Positions 17,908 through 27,631 of a stretch of 64,000 nt of DNA are shown here, piece by piece (position 1 is the stretch's first letter; each line of letters opens with the position of its first letter). Source of the stretch: Ornithinibacillus californiensis. Lineage in GTDB: Bacteria > Bacillota > Bacilli > Bacillales > Amphibacillaceae. The stretch covers positions 62,001 to 126,000 of the forward strand of contig NZ_LDUE01000055.1 of the NCBI RefSeq assembly GCF_001038485.1. The letters run 5' to 3'. The notes beneath the pieces are model-generated. The model saw only the letters and a program-made list of their open reading frames with translations, made no database searches and had not been told where the DNA came from. The translations under genes and the position numbers were made by a program.

Positions 17908-18864
17908 TTATTGTTCAAATAAATTAACTAAATGCGCATACCCTTCATCTTTCATTTTTGCTTTAGGAATAAAACGCATTGCTGCTGAATTCATACAATA
18001 ACGTAAGCCACCTTGATCCCTTGGACCATCTTCAAATACATGTCCTAAATGAGAATCAGCGGTTCTACTTCGTATTTCTGTCCGAACCATCCCATGAGAA
18101 GTGTCTAACTCCTCAACTACTTCATAAGAATCAATCGGCCTCGTAAAGCTTGGCCAACCACAACCCGCATCATATTGATCCCTAGAAGAAAATAACGGCT
18201 TACCTGAAACGATATCTACATAGATTCCTTCTTCTAGATTATTCCAGTATTCATTCTGAAAAGGTCGTTCTGTACCTTTTTCTTGTGTTACGTGATACTG
18301 AAGAGGGGTTAGCTTTTCTTTAAGGTCAGATTTGTCTATATTCCATGTGTTCTTGATAAAATCCTCCCTGCCAGATCCTTTTTTATAAAGACGATAATGA
18401 AAAGATTGTTTTTTATAATAATCTTGATGCGCTTCTTCGGCTTCATAGAAAGGTTTGGCAGGAAGAATTTGGGTAACAACTGGTTTCGAAAACTTTCCAC
18501 TTTCTTCTAAGTTCTGCTTCGACTTTTCTGCAATCAATTTCTGTTCTTCCGTGTGATAGAAAATAGCAGTTTGATAAGATTCTCCTCGATCATTGAATTG
18601 CCCATCCGGATCAGTTGGATCGATTTGTTGCCAAAATGTATCCACTAATTGTTCAAAAGGCATTAGTTCAGGATCATATGTTATTTGTACTGCTTCAACA
18701 TGTCCGGTCGTATTGGAACAAACCTCTTCATAAGTTGGGTTTTCTATGTGACCGCCTGTATATCCAGATACAATGCTGATGACACCAGGACGTCTGTCAA
18801 ATGGTTCAACCATACACCAAAAACAACCACCCGCAAAGGTTGCTTTTTCGATAGATTTTGTCAT
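17908..18864 (-). CDS. msrAB: Fused peptide methionine sulfoxide reductase MsrA-MsrB
   Basis: About 318 residues. Residues 1-~165 are MsrA, with the catalytic cysteine in [12 protein letters not shown] and [13 protein letters not shown]. Residues ~180-318 are MsrB, with [27 protein letters not shown] and the catalytic [11 protein letters not shown]. The fused enzyme repairs both S- and R-methionine sulfoxide in oxidised proteins; B. subtilis has separate genes. ATG at 18864 is preceded by GGAGG eight bases upstream; five extra in-frame codons lie before it. Confidence 0.93.
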   Translation of the reverse strand: MTKSIEKATFAGGCFWCMVEPFDRRPGVISIVSGYTGGHIENPTYEEVCSNTTGHVEAVQITYDPELMPFEQLVDTFWQQIDPTDPDGQFNDRGESYQTAIFYHTEEQKLIAEKSKQNLEESGKFSKPVVTQILPAKPFYEAEEAHQDYYKKQSFHYRLYKKGSGREDFIKNTWNIDKSDLKEKLTPLQYHVTQEKGTERPFQNEYWNNLEEGIYVDIVSGKPLFSSRDQYDAGCGWPSFTRPIDSYEVVEELDTSHGMVRTEIRSRTADSHLGHVFEDGPRDQGGLRYCMNSAAMRFIPKAKMKDEGYAHLVNLFEQ

Positions 18865-18939
18865 ATATACTACCTCCATTAATTGCTGCTATGATTCATT
18901 CTTTCTTGTTTTCTTATAAAAATCAAGTATGGTGCTTTA

Positions 18940-19392
18940 TTAGATGAATAATTTTGGTGTAGATTGCCCTCTTCTGTCACTATTGTTAAGTGATTCTTCA
19001 TTTGATATAGCACTACTCTCAATAAATCTTAGACTGCTACTCTCAATATTTTCACTTTCTATATCAGTATCTGCACTTTCCAAATTTTTAAATGCCTTCA
19101 TCATTCGGTACATCGTAGGTAAGTTTCTAACCACTGGACCATATTGCTTTACAAGAGGTGCTGCAGTATCTACTACTCGAAGGAATTGTTGAACTCCATT
19201 TAAGGTTTTTGATAATCCGTCTACCCCTTTTGTAGCCATTTGTCCTACATGTTGATTAGGTCCCATAAATTGTTGTAATAACCCTGTTATCGGATTATTT
19301 CTAGTCGGCATCTGTCCATGCCCTTGATTAGGAAACATAAAATCATTTCTAGGCCTGAGGCTTCTCGATTGCCTCTGCGGTGGGAATATCAT
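18940..19392 (-). CDS. YqfQ/VrrA-like putative spore coat protein
   Basis: About 150 residues from ATG 19392, which has GAGGGATGG upstream and gives the N-terminus MIFPPQRQSRSLRPRNDF, typical of YqfQ/VrrA. The Pro/Arg/Gln-rich N-terminal part is followed by NPITGLLQQF. A conserved helical stretch (LVKQYGPVVRNLPTMYRMMK) is followed by a Ser/Glu/Asp-rich tail. The open frame continues 71 codons upstream, but that part looks non-coding. YqfQ proteins are linked to the spore coat; the match is by eye. Confidence 0.65.
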   Translation of the reverse strand: MIFPPQRQSRSLRPRNDFMFPNQGHGQMPTRNNPITGLLQQFMGPNQHVGQMATKGVDGLSKTLNGVQQFLRVVDTAAPLVKQYGPVVRNLPTMYRMMKAFKNLESADTDIESENIESSSLRFIESSAISNEESLNNSDRRGQSTPKLFI

Positions 19393-19594
19393 AAAGCCAT
19401 CCCTCATTTCAATTGTTGTATCTAGTTCATTGTACGTAGTGACCAACAAAGCGTGTAGGCGCACGAAACAAATTATCATAAATAGAGAGTAATTATATTT
19501 CCCGGGTAACCGCAGAAAACAACATTTTATATGCGTTTTAGTGCGTTTATTGACGAATCTGCGCAGATTATTGAGCTTCCTGGTGTTGATATGA

Positions 19595-22500
19595 CTAATT
19601 ACCAAATCGAAACGCTAAATTAGATCCCCTGTGTGATGGTTCTATTACTAACTTCGTATGAATTTCATTCTTTAGCGATGGAACATGGGAAATAATTCCA
19701 AGCAATCGATTGCTCTCCTGCAGGTCTTTTAAGCAATCAATAGCTTGCTGTAGGGAGACTTCATCTAATGTACCAAATCCTTCGTCAATAAATAAGGTAT
19801 CTAACTGTACCCCACCTGCATGTGCTTGTACGACATCTGCTAATCCTAAAGCTAGACTAAGTGCAGCTTTAAATCCTTCCCCACCAGAAAGTGTTTTTAC
19901 AGATCTCGTAATCCCAGTATGGTGATCCATTACCTCTAAATCTAGTCCACTCTGTGCACCACGTTTAGCTACCTCTCCACTTCGCACGAGCTGATAACGA
20001 TGATCTGTCATTCGATCCAATCGAACATTTGCTTGTAATAATATTTCTTCTAGAAATGATGCTAGGACATACCGTTCAAAGGATAACCTCAACGTATTAT
20101 TTCCACTAGATAGGTTCGCTAATGTACCAACGATATAATAGTCTGCCTCTAAATCCTTTCTATTTTCCAAAATGGCTTGAAGGCGTCTCTTCGTATCCTC
20201 GTCATGCTTTATCTTAGACTGCAGCTCTAATAGCTTCTCTTGAATAACTTGCAACTCATGTTTATTAGTCTCTACCTCAACAGCTATTACTTCTAGATTA
20301 GCTCTCTCTATATTAGTTAGCTGTTTATTTAGCTCCTCTAAACGAAAACGAATTCTCTTAAAGTTTGATTCATAATCGTCAATTTCGACTTCTATCTTTT
20401 TTTGTAGTTCGCTCGATAGCTTGGCAAGGTTATATAATTCAAGATTATCAAATCCACTCTCCTGAGTAGCTGAAAGAAACTTATCGTACTGCAATTCATA
20501 CTTTTTCTTCGTGTCCTTTTCAAAACTCTGTAGTTGCTCTATCACAGTAGCTTGTTTCTGCATGAGCTCGTTTGTCTGTTCATAAGTAGTTTTTACTAAT
20601 TCCCACTCTTTTACGATGCGTAAATAATACTTTTCCTTTTCATCTAATGCTTTGGTAAATTCATATGGATCCTGTAATTCTTCAGGCAGCTGTTTCTCCA
20701 ACTCTTCTAATTGAGTAACAGTGCGAACCAACTCATCATTGATTTCCTGCGCATGCTTAGTAATTAAATCAAACGTTTGTTTTAATTCTATATTCTTATT
20801 TTGTAGAGATGCTTTTTTATCTTGAAATGTTTTTATTTCCTGCTGTTTGTTAGCAATTCCATCTAATTTTCTATTTATACTTTTGATTTCATTATCTAGG
20901 CTAGCTTCAATAGATGGGATCATTTCAGCAGAATAGTTTGGATATATTCCATTCAATTCTCCTTGAATTTTATCTACTACAGTTCGTTGTGTCTGTCCAT
21001 TAGTCTTATGATTAACAAAATCCTGCTGTAGAGAGTCAAATTCAACTTCCTTTTTTCGTATCAAGGTCTTTAACTGCTCTAATTCTTGAAAATCATCTTG
21101 TACAGTATCATGTGCTGCTTTATTTGGATGTTCAGTTGATCCACAGACAGGACATGCCTCGCCTGGAATCAATTGGTGAGCAAGTATGAACGCAAATTGG
21201 TCTCTTTGTGCACGATCCAATTCATCATGTTTTTCCTTTAACTTTTTCAATTCTTCTTGTTTCTCAATATAAGTATTTTTCGCATTAGTATAGTTCTGAC
21301 GCAAACCAATTAGCTTTTGATTTTCTAATTTAAATTCAGCTATTTTTTTGCGGATTTCCTCTTGCGTCTTTAAAGCATCCTTTGTTTCGTATAATGCTTG
21401 CGTAAGATTACTTTCTTCTTTGAGTTGCACTTCCAAGTCTGCAACTGTAGCTTCATTATTTTGTATTTCTGTCTGCAACTGGTTTAGCTTGCTACTGTTA
21501 TCAGTTTTCTTTTGTTTAAGATCACCGACCTTTTGCGTCATTACTTGATATGTTTTCACATATTCCAATTGCTTCTTAGCTTGCTTAATCTCTTCTTTTA
21601 AATCTTCTCGTTCTTGCTCCCTGTTTGACTCCGTTACATACTTCGCTTTAGCATGTTCAAAATCTCTTTGGATTTGGCTTAATCGTTTTTCCTGTTCTTG
21701 TAATTTTTGAATTTGTGTTTGCCATTCTAATTTTCTGGAAGCGGATTGCTCTTCTAGTGGGATTATTTGTTGAGCCTTTTTTGCAAGATGAAGTTTTTCT
21801 TTTTTTACTACTATTGATTCCCTCATCTGCTCTAATCGTTCATTTTCTTTCATTAGAGTTTCTTGTTCCTTAAACTTCTCCTCAATTAGACTAGCATTTC
21901 GAAGCTTTTCTTCAGCAAGCTTTACCTTTTCCTGTTGATTTTCCTTTAATTTATTTTGTTCTTGTTCTATATTCTTCGTTTCCTTTATTTCTGTTTCTAG
22001 CTTTTCTAATCGAACTTCCTCTGAATCGTTTTCATCTATTTCCACTTGTTTCCAACTAATTCTAGAAAACTCATATTCCATGTCCGCTTCTAGCTTTTTA
22101 ATTCCTGCTTCTAAATCTTTGGATTGAGCCTTCAATTCTTCGGTCATCTTCTCATAGAAATGTGTCCGAAAGATTTTCTGTAAAATTGCTTCTCTTTCTC
22201 TACTGTTTTCAGAGATTAACTTTCGAAATTCTCCTTGTGGAATTAATACCATTTTTCTAAATTGCTCATAGTCAAAGCCTAATCTTTCCTCTATTGTTTC
22301 ATTAACATCTTTGATGCGTGATGAAATAAGCTGCTTCTCCCCATCCATAATTTCATATAAAACAGCTTTAGCTGGTTCTTCCGTAAATCCTTCTCCGCGG
22401 TCCTTTTTCTTTAGTTGCTTAGGATTACGGATAATTTCATACACATGATTATTTAATGCAAATTGAAATTCTACTTCAGTTGGCTCCTCCACTGCTGCAA

Positions 22501-22708
22501 AATGACTTCTTAAGGAATCTTGGTCACGATCTGATCCGCTAGCTTTTCCATATAAGGCATAACAAATGGCATCAAAGATTGTAGTTTTTCCTGCTCCAGT
22601 CGGACCTGTAATAAGAAAGATAGATTCATCACCTAACATATCAAAATTTATAGTTTGCTTCTCTAAATATGGGCCAAATGCAGTCATACTGAGTTTAATT
22701 GCGCGCAT
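19595..22708 (-). CDS. sbcC: Nuclease SbcCD subunit C (SMC-like ATPase)
   Basis: A 1037-residue Rad50-type ATPase. The Walker A motif GPTGAGKTT is at residues 35-43. Long coiled coils are interrupted near residue 515 by the zinc-hook CPVCG. The C-terminal head has the signature LSGGEGFKAALSLALGLAD and Walker B LFIDEGFGTLDE. With SbcD it forms the SbcCD exo/endonuclease, which cuts hairpins and protein-blocked DNA ends. It starts one base after the sbcD stop, so the two form a tight operon. Full length for the family. Confidence 0.95.
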   Translation of the reverse strand: MRAIKLSMTAFGPYLEKQTINFDMLGDESIFLITGPTGAGKTTIFDAICYALYGKASGSDRDQDSLRSHFAAVEEPTEVEFQFALNNHVYEIIRNPKQLKKKDRGEGFTEEPAKAVLYEIMDGEKQLISSRIKDVNETIEERLGFDYEQFRKMVLIPQGEFRKLISENSREREAILQKIFRTHFYEKMTEELKAQSKDLEAGIKKLEADMEYEFSRISWKQVEIDENDSEEVRLEKLETEIKETKNIEQEQNKLKENQQEKVKLAEEKLRNASLIEEKFKEQETLMKENERLEQMRESIVVKKEKLHLAKKAQQIIPLEEQSASRKLEWQTQIQKLQEQEKRLSQIQRDFEHAKAKYVTESNREQEREDLKEEIKQAKKQLEYVKTYQVMTQKVGDLKQKKTDNSSKLNQLQTEIQNNEATVADLEVQLKEESNLTQALYETKDALKTQEEIRKKIAEFKLENQKLIGLRQNYTNAKNTYIEKQEELKKLKEKHDELDRAQRDQFAFILAHQLIPGEACPVCGSTEHPNKAAHDTVQDDFQELEQLKTLIRKKEVEFDSLQQDFVNHKTNGQTQRTVVDKIQGELNGIYPNYSAEMIPSIEASLDNEIKSINRKLDGIANKQQEIKTFQDKKASLQNKNIELKQTFDLITKHAQEINDELVRTVTQLEELEKQLPEELQDPYEFTKALDEKEKYYLRIVKEWELVKTTYEQTNELMQKQATVIEQLQSFEKDTKKKYELQYDKFLSATQESGFDNLELYNLAKLSSELQKKIEVEIDDYESNFKRIRFRLEELNKQLTNIERANLEVIAVEVETNKHELQVIQEKLLELQSKIKHDEDTKRRLQAILENRKDLEADYYIVGTLANLSSGNNTLRLSFERYVLASFLEEILLQANVRLDRMTDHRYQLVRSGEVAKRGAQSGLDLEVMDHHTGITRSVKTLSGGEGFKAALSLALGLADVVQAHAGGVQLDTLFIDEGFGTLDEVSLQQAIDCLKDLQESNRLLGIISHVPSLKNEIHTKLVIEPSHRGSNLAFRFGN

Positions 22709-22709
22709 T

Positions 22710-23861
22710 CTATTCCCCTCTTTCTTTATGAATTACAGTTGAAATTGTCTTTTCAATGTATTCCATACGTTTATCATCCATCTCTTCACCGGTAATCTCT
22801 TGGTAGAACGAAGCAAATAACTCGGTATGAGATTGTGTTTGTTTTTGGCGAATTTGTTGTAAATCAGAGAGACTTTTGGTAGTTGAGAATCCAGCACGTT
22901 CTAGTCGCAAAATATTTGGGTAAACTTTTCTGAGCTTGTACATCGGATCCATTATTTGACCTTTATCAAGTAGGCGGATATGCAAGTAATCCTCATTATT
23001 GTCTAAAGGATGAGAAAGTAATTCATCAAAATAACCTTCTACGATCCGCAAATCGTGTTTAGGAACTAAAGGAATAAGATTAATATTACACTTTCCTTCT
23101 CCGTCGATTTCTACAATAGTGACTGATTTTTTATGATTTGCTTCCGAAAAGGAATACTTTAAGATGGAACCACTGTAACGAACTACATCGCGCTTAATCC
23201 GCTGTGGCTGATGTAAATGGCCTAAGGCAACATACACAAAATCCTGAAAGATGTTTGAATCTATATATGGAGAACCACCTATCATAGAAAGGCGTTCTTC
23301 CGATTCAGATTCCATTCCACCTGCAACAAATGCATGTCCAACAAAAATATGACGTTCACGAAGATCATTATTCTCTTTTATATAATTAATTACTGCCTCC
23401 ATTGCGGTTTGATGAGAATGAATACGATCATCATCAAATAATTCTTTCGCCTCCGCAGGCTCAATGTATGGAACTAGGTGAAAGTATACCGGTCCATATT
23501 CGTCCTCGATAACTACTGGTTTAAGACTTCTACTTAACTTTGTTTCAATATGAAGATGTTGCATTCTAAACAATTCTGTTCCAAATTCTAATCGTTCGGG
23601 ACTATCATGGTTCCCTGATATCGCCAAGACTGGTACTTTAATATCAGTTACAAGGGTAGTAAACACTCGGTTTAGTAAATCAACTGCTTCTTTTGGTGGT
23701 ACTGCACGGTCATATAAATCACCTGCTATGATCACTACATCTGGTTGTTCTGACCGAATAATATTGATTAATTGGCTTAAAACAAAATCCTGTTCCACTG
23801 TCATGTGAACACTGTTTACAATCTTTCCAAGATGCCAATCAGCGGTGTGTAATATTTTCAT
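22710..23861 (-). CDS. sbcD: Nuclease SbcCD subunit D (Mre11-like)
   Basis: About 383 residues. The metallophosphoesterase motifs are in order: ILHTADWHLGK, VIIAGDLYDRAVPP, LAISGNHDSPERL and YVALGHLHQPQ. It is the Mn-dependent nuclease partner of SbcC. The start at 23861 is fixed by AAGGGGGAAGG just upstream and by the universal MKILHTADWH N-terminus; the frame is open 32 codons further back. It is divergent from a YolD-like gene across about 120 bp. Confidence 0.94.
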   Translation of the reverse strand: MKILHTADWHLGKIVNSVHMTVEQDFVLSQLINIIRSEQPDVVIIAGDLYDRAVPPKEAVDLLNRVFTTLVTDIKVPVLAISGNHDSPERLEFGTELFRMQHLHIETKLSRSLKPVVIEDEYGPVYFHLVPYIEPAEAKELFDDDRIHSHQTAMEAVINYIKENNDLRERHIFVGHAFVAGGMESESEERLSMIGGSPYIDSNIFQDFVYVALGHLHQPQRIKRDVVRYSGSILKYSFSEANHKKSVTIVEIDGEGKCNINLIPLVPKHDLRIVEGYFDELLSHPLDNNEDYLHIRLLDKGQIMDPMYKLRKVYPNILRLERAGFSTTKSLSDLQQIRQKQTQSHTELFASFYQEITGEEMDDKRMEYIEKTISTVIHKERGE

Positions 23862-23981
23862 GATACCTTCCCCCTTGTGAATTTTCTTTACTAATTTTAT
23901 CATGTTTATTCTATCTACAGTATAATATTTTCTTGATAAACAAACAAGTGTTCGCATATAATGTTAGTGAGGTGATGATAA

Positions 23982-24302
23982 ATGGTGAATGATAGAGGCT
24001 CAATCAAATGGACATCATTAATGCTTCCTGAACATGTTGAATTGCTTCGAACAATATGGAGTGAAGATAAGCGAGTTACAAGACCAAAATTAGATGAGCA
24101 GGAGCTAGAGGTTTTAAACATACGTTTGTTAGAAGCTTACAATGAACAGCAACTAATTCAAATAGAATATTATCAAAAAGGTCGAATGGTAAATATACGT
24201 GGTGGGATCAAGAAGTTTGACCAGCTAAGTCAAACGGTGGTTATCCAAAGTAGTGAGGAAGAAACAGCTGTTCCATTTACAGATATTTATCGTGTGGAAT
24301 AA
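23982..24302 (+). CDS. YolD-like family protein
   Basis: A 106-residue YolD-like protein. The N-terminal DRGSIKWTSLMLPEHVELL matches the family start, and KKFDQLSQTVVI and a C-terminal FTDIYRVE are also typical. In B. subtilis yolD-like genes often pair with DNA polymerase Y genes (UvrX/YqjW); none is present here. The role is uncharacterised, perhaps in the DNA damage response. ATG at 23982 is preceded by GAGGTGATG. Confidence 0.8.
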   Translation: MVNDRGSIKWTSLMLPEHVELLRTIWSEDKRVTRPKLDEQELEVLNIRLLEAYNEQQLIQIEYYQKGRMVNIRGGIKKFDQLSQTVVIQSSEEETAVPFTDIYRVE

Positions 24303-24303
24303 A

Positions 24304-24345
24304 TAGGAGGGCTGCCCTTTGGGGACAGACCCTCTCCTATAAATC
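24304..24345. terminator. Shared stem-loop between YolD-like and YozE-like genes
   Basis: ATAGGAGGG and CCCTCTCCTAT enclose CTGCCC-TTT-GGGGACAG, giving a long imperfect hairpin between convergent genes. TCTTTTTC follows on the plus strand. The inner part resembles the hairpin at 46575-46601. Confidence 0.7.
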
Positions 24346-24561
24346 TTTTTCTTTTATTAAATAGGTTTCCCATAGTGAATCAAATACTGACAGTGAACCA
24401 GTGAACGGACTATTCCATTCCAAATACTCGCTAATCACATCATAGCTATCAGAATGCTTCGGAAAGTTGTGATCCTCAAACATCCAATCTGCTAGTTTGC
24501 TTTCTTCATCTGGCTTCTTTTTTCCTCGGTAGCTCATCATGAAATGATAAAACGAACGCAT
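24337..24561 (-). CDS. YozE family protein (SAM-like fold)
   Basis: About 74 residues. The sequence MRSFYHFMMSYRGKKKPDEE, then FEDHNFPKHS and ISEYLEWN, follows the B. subtilis YozE pattern, a small helical SAM-like domain family. Function unknown. ATG at 24561 is supported by GAGGTG six bases upstream; an earlier start at 24570 lies inside that ribosome site. The 3' end overlaps the shared terminator hairpin. Confidence 0.82.
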   Translation of the reverse strand: MRSFYHFMMSYRGKKKPDEESKLADWMFEDHNFPKHSDSYDVISEYLEWNSPFTGSLSVFDSLWETYLIKEKDL

Positions 24562-24584
24562 AAAGGACACCTCAAAATACAGAT

Positions 24585-25328
24585 TTAAGATTCCATAAAT
24601 TCTTGGTGCTTTCTTTCCTTCTTTTTATACACAATTGCTGAAAGATAAACACTAATTTCATATAAAAGAAAAAATGGAATCGACACGATAATTGGTAGCA
24701 AAAAGTCTGGTGGTGTTACCATCGTAGAAACGATAATTAAAATAAAATAAGCATACTTGCGAATTTTTCTCATAAAGCTTGGTGATAAGATACCAATACT
24801 AGTTAAAAACATAGAAAAAATTGGAATCTCAAAGATAATCGCAAATGGTAAGGTAATTTGGAAAATAAACTTAAAGTACTTTTCTACCGTAAACATCTCA
24901 TTGAACATTCCATTATTTAACGATAATAGGAATGGAAGAATCAAATTAATAAACATTATATAGCCAACAACTAGTCCACCAACAAATAAAAGGAATATTG
25001 CTGGAATATATGCTAGTGATGCTCTTCTTTCCCGTGGAGTTAAACCTGGTTTAATAAACATCCATAGTTGAAATGCAATAATGGGAATTGTTGCTGCAAG
25101 TGCTACAATACCTGCGATTGTAAACCAGACCCAGAAAACTTCTGCTACACCTATTAAAGTTAACTTAAAATCTATGTGACTTTCAAAAAACTTATAAATA
25201 TCTTCTACAAAAATATAGCTGGTTATAAAAAACACTACAAAGAAAATAGCCGTGACAACTAGCCGATTTCTAAGTTCCGACAAATGGCCGGTAAAATTCA
25301 TATCTTTCTCTTTATTTTTACGTGCCAT
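24585..25328 (-). CDS. tatC: Sec-independent protein translocase TatC
   Basis: About 247 residues with six transmembrane helices. The TatC signature MNFTGHLSELRNRL is in the N-terminal cytoplasmic region, with PGLTPRERR in the following loop. TatC is the twin-arginine signal receptor of the Tat translocase. ATG at 25328 follows GGGGTG. Two tatA genes lie upstream on the same strand, separated by 119 bp that contains a GC-rich palindrome. In related bacteria Tat substrates include Rieske proteins, and QcrA is encoded at the end of this window. Confidence 0.93.
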   Translation of the reverse strand: MARKNKEKDMNFTGHLSELRNRLVVTAIFFVVFFITSYIFVEDIYKFFESHIDFKLTLIGVAEVFWVWFTIAGIVALAATIPIIAFQLWMFIKPGLTPRERRASLAYIPAIFLLFVGGLVVGYIMFINLILPFLLSLNNGMFNEMFTVEKYFKFIFQITLPFAIIFEIPIFSMFLTSIGILSPSFMRKIRKYAYFILIIVSTMVTPPDFLLPIIVSIPFFLLYEISVYLSAIVYKKKERKHQEFMES

Positions 25329-25373
25329 ATTTACACCCCAAGAGTTCAAATGCTAATAATCTGTTTTCAAGAA

Positions 25374-25388
25374 AAGCGCCAGGCGCTT
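25374..25388. repeat. Short GC-rich palindrome between tatA and tatC
   Basis: AAGCGCC-A-GGCGCTT is a perfect 7-bp inverted repeat in an AT-rich spacer. It resembles the ends of the larger structured repeat near 32.3 kb (AGCGCCC...GGGCGCT), so it may be a short relic of that family or a processing hairpin. Confidence 0.5.
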
Positions 25389-25447
25389 GAAGCAACACTT
25401 CTTTGAACAGAAAAGAAGATGCAAGGTTAAGAACCTCACACCTTTCC

Positions 25448-25651
25448 TTAATCATTTTTTATAGTTGTTTTCATTTCGTTAGACGACTTTTCTGGATTGC
25501 TGTCCTCTGAAACAATATCTTTTGCAGCATTACGGAATTCTCGCAGTGAACTACCAAAAGCCTTTCCAATCTCTGGCAACTTAGAGGGACCAAAAACTAC
25601 TAATGCAACAATAAGAATTAAGATTAACCCACCAACACCAATATTACCCAT
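25448..25651 (-). CDS. tatA: Twin-arginine translocase subunit TatA/TatE (second copy)
   Basis: A 67-residue TatA-type protein. A single N-terminal membrane helix ([19 protein letters not shown]) with the FGPxKLPEIGK hinge is followed by an amphipathic helix and a charged tail. It forms the Tat protein-conducting oligomer. Tandem with a second, similar TatA 20 bp upstream, presumably a duplication or two TatA types with different partners. Confidence 0.92.
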   Translation of the reverse strand: MGNIGVGGLILILIVALVVFGPSKLPEIGKAFGSSLREFRNAAKDIVSEDSNPEKSSNEMKTTIKND

Positions 25652-25671
25652 GATTGTTCACTCCAAAAGAT

Positions 25672-25878
25672 TTATTTATTCTCTTTTCCTTGTACAATAT
25701 CTTTTGTATCTTTTATTTCATCCGTTACATCCTCGGTTAAATCCTTCGTTGATTTTCTGAATTCGCGCAAGGTTTGCCCCGCAGCTTTTCCGATTTCGGG
25801 AAGCTTCTTTGGACCAAATATAACTAACGCAATAATAAGAATTAATATTAACCCTGGAATACCTATAGGACCCATCAT
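25672..25878 (-). CDS. tatA: Twin-arginine translocase subunit TatA (first copy)
   Basis: A 68-residue TatA. The membrane helix ([20 protein letters not shown]), [15 protein letters not shown] and an acidic/lysine tail match the neighbouring copy closely. The C-terminal tail is more acidic ([12 protein letters not shown]). First gene of the tatA-tatA-tatC unit. A second in-frame ATG one codon in could be the start. Confidence 0.92.
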   Translation of the reverse strand: MMGPIGIPGLILILIIALVIFGPKKLPEIGKAAGQTLREFRKSTKDLTEDVTDEIKDTKDIVQGKENK

Positions 25879-26040
25879 TACACCTTCTTCTATCTAATTA
25901 ATGTCATTATAGATTAAAAAACTATGAATTGATATGTATCACAGAAAATATCACAAAAAGTTCATGAAATAAAGATGGTTATGTCCAATAACCACCTTTA
26001 TTTTATCAGTTAAAGCTTCAATATACAACTAGTACCCTTG

Positions 26041-26532
26041 TTACTTCAAACGGTTATACTGAATAAAATAATAATCGTAAGGATTTTTTTCGTCTTTTAC
26101 ACCTTTAACCCTTGAGACTTCCGCCCATTCTTCCATAGAAAAGCTAGGGAACAACACATCTCCATGAAAATCCTCATCAATTAAGGTTATATACATTCGA
26201 TCTGCATATGGTAGAATCTGTTCAAATAAACCTCCTCCACCAATTACAAATAGCTCTTCATTCGGGTTCTCTTGGTTTATATCAAGAATTGCCTCTATAT
26301 CACGGATTAATTCTACTCCATCAGGAAGTCCTATTTCTTTCCTACTTAAGACAATATTACGACGGTTAGGAAGTGCTCTACCGATGGAATCAAATGTTTT
26401 CCTTCCCATAACGATCGTGTGTCCCGTAGTTTTTTCTTTAAAAAATTTCAGATCATTTGGTAAGTGCCAAGGCAAATCATTATTAGCACCAATTACTTGA
26501 TTACGATCCATTGCAAAAAGTAGTGATATCAT
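26041..26532 (-). CDS. dfrA: Dihydrofolate reductase
   Basis: A 163-residue DHFR. Visible motifs are the N-terminal ISLLFAMDRNQVIGANNDLP, WHLPNDLKFFKEKT (active site) and GHTIVMGRKTF (NADPH phosphate site), then VIGGGGLFEQ. It regenerates tetrahydrofolate consumed by ThyA. It is 11 bp downstream of thyA on the same strand, the usual thyA-dfrA operon. Confidence 0.95.
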   Translation of the reverse strand: MISLLFAMDRNQVIGANNDLPWHLPNDLKFFKEKTTGHTIVMGRKTFDSIGRALPNRRNIVLSRKEIGLPDGVELIRDIEAILDINQENPNEELFVIGGGGLFEQILPYADRMYITLIDEDFHGDVLFPSFSMEEWAEVSRVKGVKDEKNPYDYYFIQYNRLK

Positions 26533-26543
26533 CGAATTCCTCC

Positions 26544-27500
26544 TTATACCGCAATAGGAGCTTTAATAGTAGGATGTGGTTCATAACCAATAATTTCAAA
26601 ATCACTTAATTCGAAATCAAAGATAGATTCTTTATCTTGGTTTATCTTTAGCTGTGGCATCGTTTTAATTTCCCGTTCCAGTTGGATGTTTACTTGTTCG
26701 ATATGGTTTGCATAGATATGTGCATCACCTATTGTGTGAACAAATTCCCCAACCTCTAAACCTGTTTCATGTGCAATTAAATGTGTGAGTAAGGCATAGC
26801 TTGCAATATTAAATGGCACGCCTAGGAACACATCAGCACTCCGTTGGTAAAGTTGACATGAAAGTTTTCCATCAGCGACATAGAATTGGAATAATGTATG
26901 ACACGGCGGTAACGCCATATTAGGGACATCTTCAGGGTTCCATGCGGACACGATATGTCTACGTGAGTTTGGATTACTACGAATTGCTTCAATTACTTCT
27001 TTCAACTGGTCAATTGTTTCATGTTGAGAAGTTTTCCATGCTCTCCATTGCTTACCATAAACAGAACCCAAATCACCATACTTTTGAGCAAATTGGTCAT
27101 CTTCCAAAATATTTTGTTTAAAATGTTCCATTTGTTCTTCGTAAATTATATTAAAATCAGCATCAACCTGACTACGGTTTCCGAAATCTGTCATATCAGG
27201 TCCAGTATATTCATCACTTTCTACCCAATTTTTAAATGCCCATTCATTCCATATATTATTATTGTTTTCTAATAAGTAACGGATATTCGTATCACCTTTT
27301 ATAAACCATAGTAATTCACTTGCAACTAAGCGGAATGGAACTCTTTTGGTGGTTAATAGAGGAAACCCCTCTTGTAAATTAAAACGCATTTGGTAACCAA
27401 ATACGGAATAAGTACCTGTATTCGTTCGGTCATCTCGTTGTGTGCCATTCTCTAATATATAGTTACATAGTTCTAAGTATGCTTTTTCTCCTGCTACCAT
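26544..27500 (-). CDS. thyA: Thymidylate synthase (ThyA, long form)
   Basis: A 318-residue thymidylate synthase that makes dTMP from dUMP and methylene-THF. The catalytic cysteine lies in [33 protein letters not shown] and [12 protein letters not shown] are conserved. At 318 residues it is the long form with an insertion, like the Lactobacillus casei enzyme, rather than the 264-residue E. coli type. ATG at 27500 with AGGAG upstream. Operon with dfrA. Confidence 0.95.
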   Translation of the reverse strand: MVAGEKAYLELCNYILENGTQRDDRTNTGTYSVFGYQMRFNLQEGFPLLTTKRVPFRLVASELLWFIKGDTNIRYLLENNNNIWNEWAFKNWVESDEYTGPDMTDFGNRSQVDADFNIIYEEQMEHFKQNILEDDQFAQKYGDLGSVYGKQWRAWKTSQHETIDQLKEVIEAIRSNPNSRRHIVSAWNPEDVPNMALPPCHTLFQFYVADGKLSCQLYQRSADVFLGVPFNIASYALLTHLIAHETGLEVGEFVHTIGDAHIYANHIEQVNIQLEREIKTMPQLKINQDKESIFDFELSDFEIIGYEPHPTIKAPIAV

Positions 27501-27631
27501 TGTGAATTCTCCTCCAAATCTATCTAGTTATTACTATTGTATCATTCTTGTAACATAATCGTAATTCATAATTCCATTATATTAGCAATAAATCTAGTTA
27601 ACAAGAGTTCATCTGAAAGGGGTTATTGTGC

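Noticed and set aside
19393-19605. Seventy-one-codon upstream extension of the YqfQ-like gene
   Set aside because: The added part looks unlike any protein and lacks a ribosome site, whereas ATG 19392 has a good one. The roughly 200 bp between this gene and sbcC shows no other gene.
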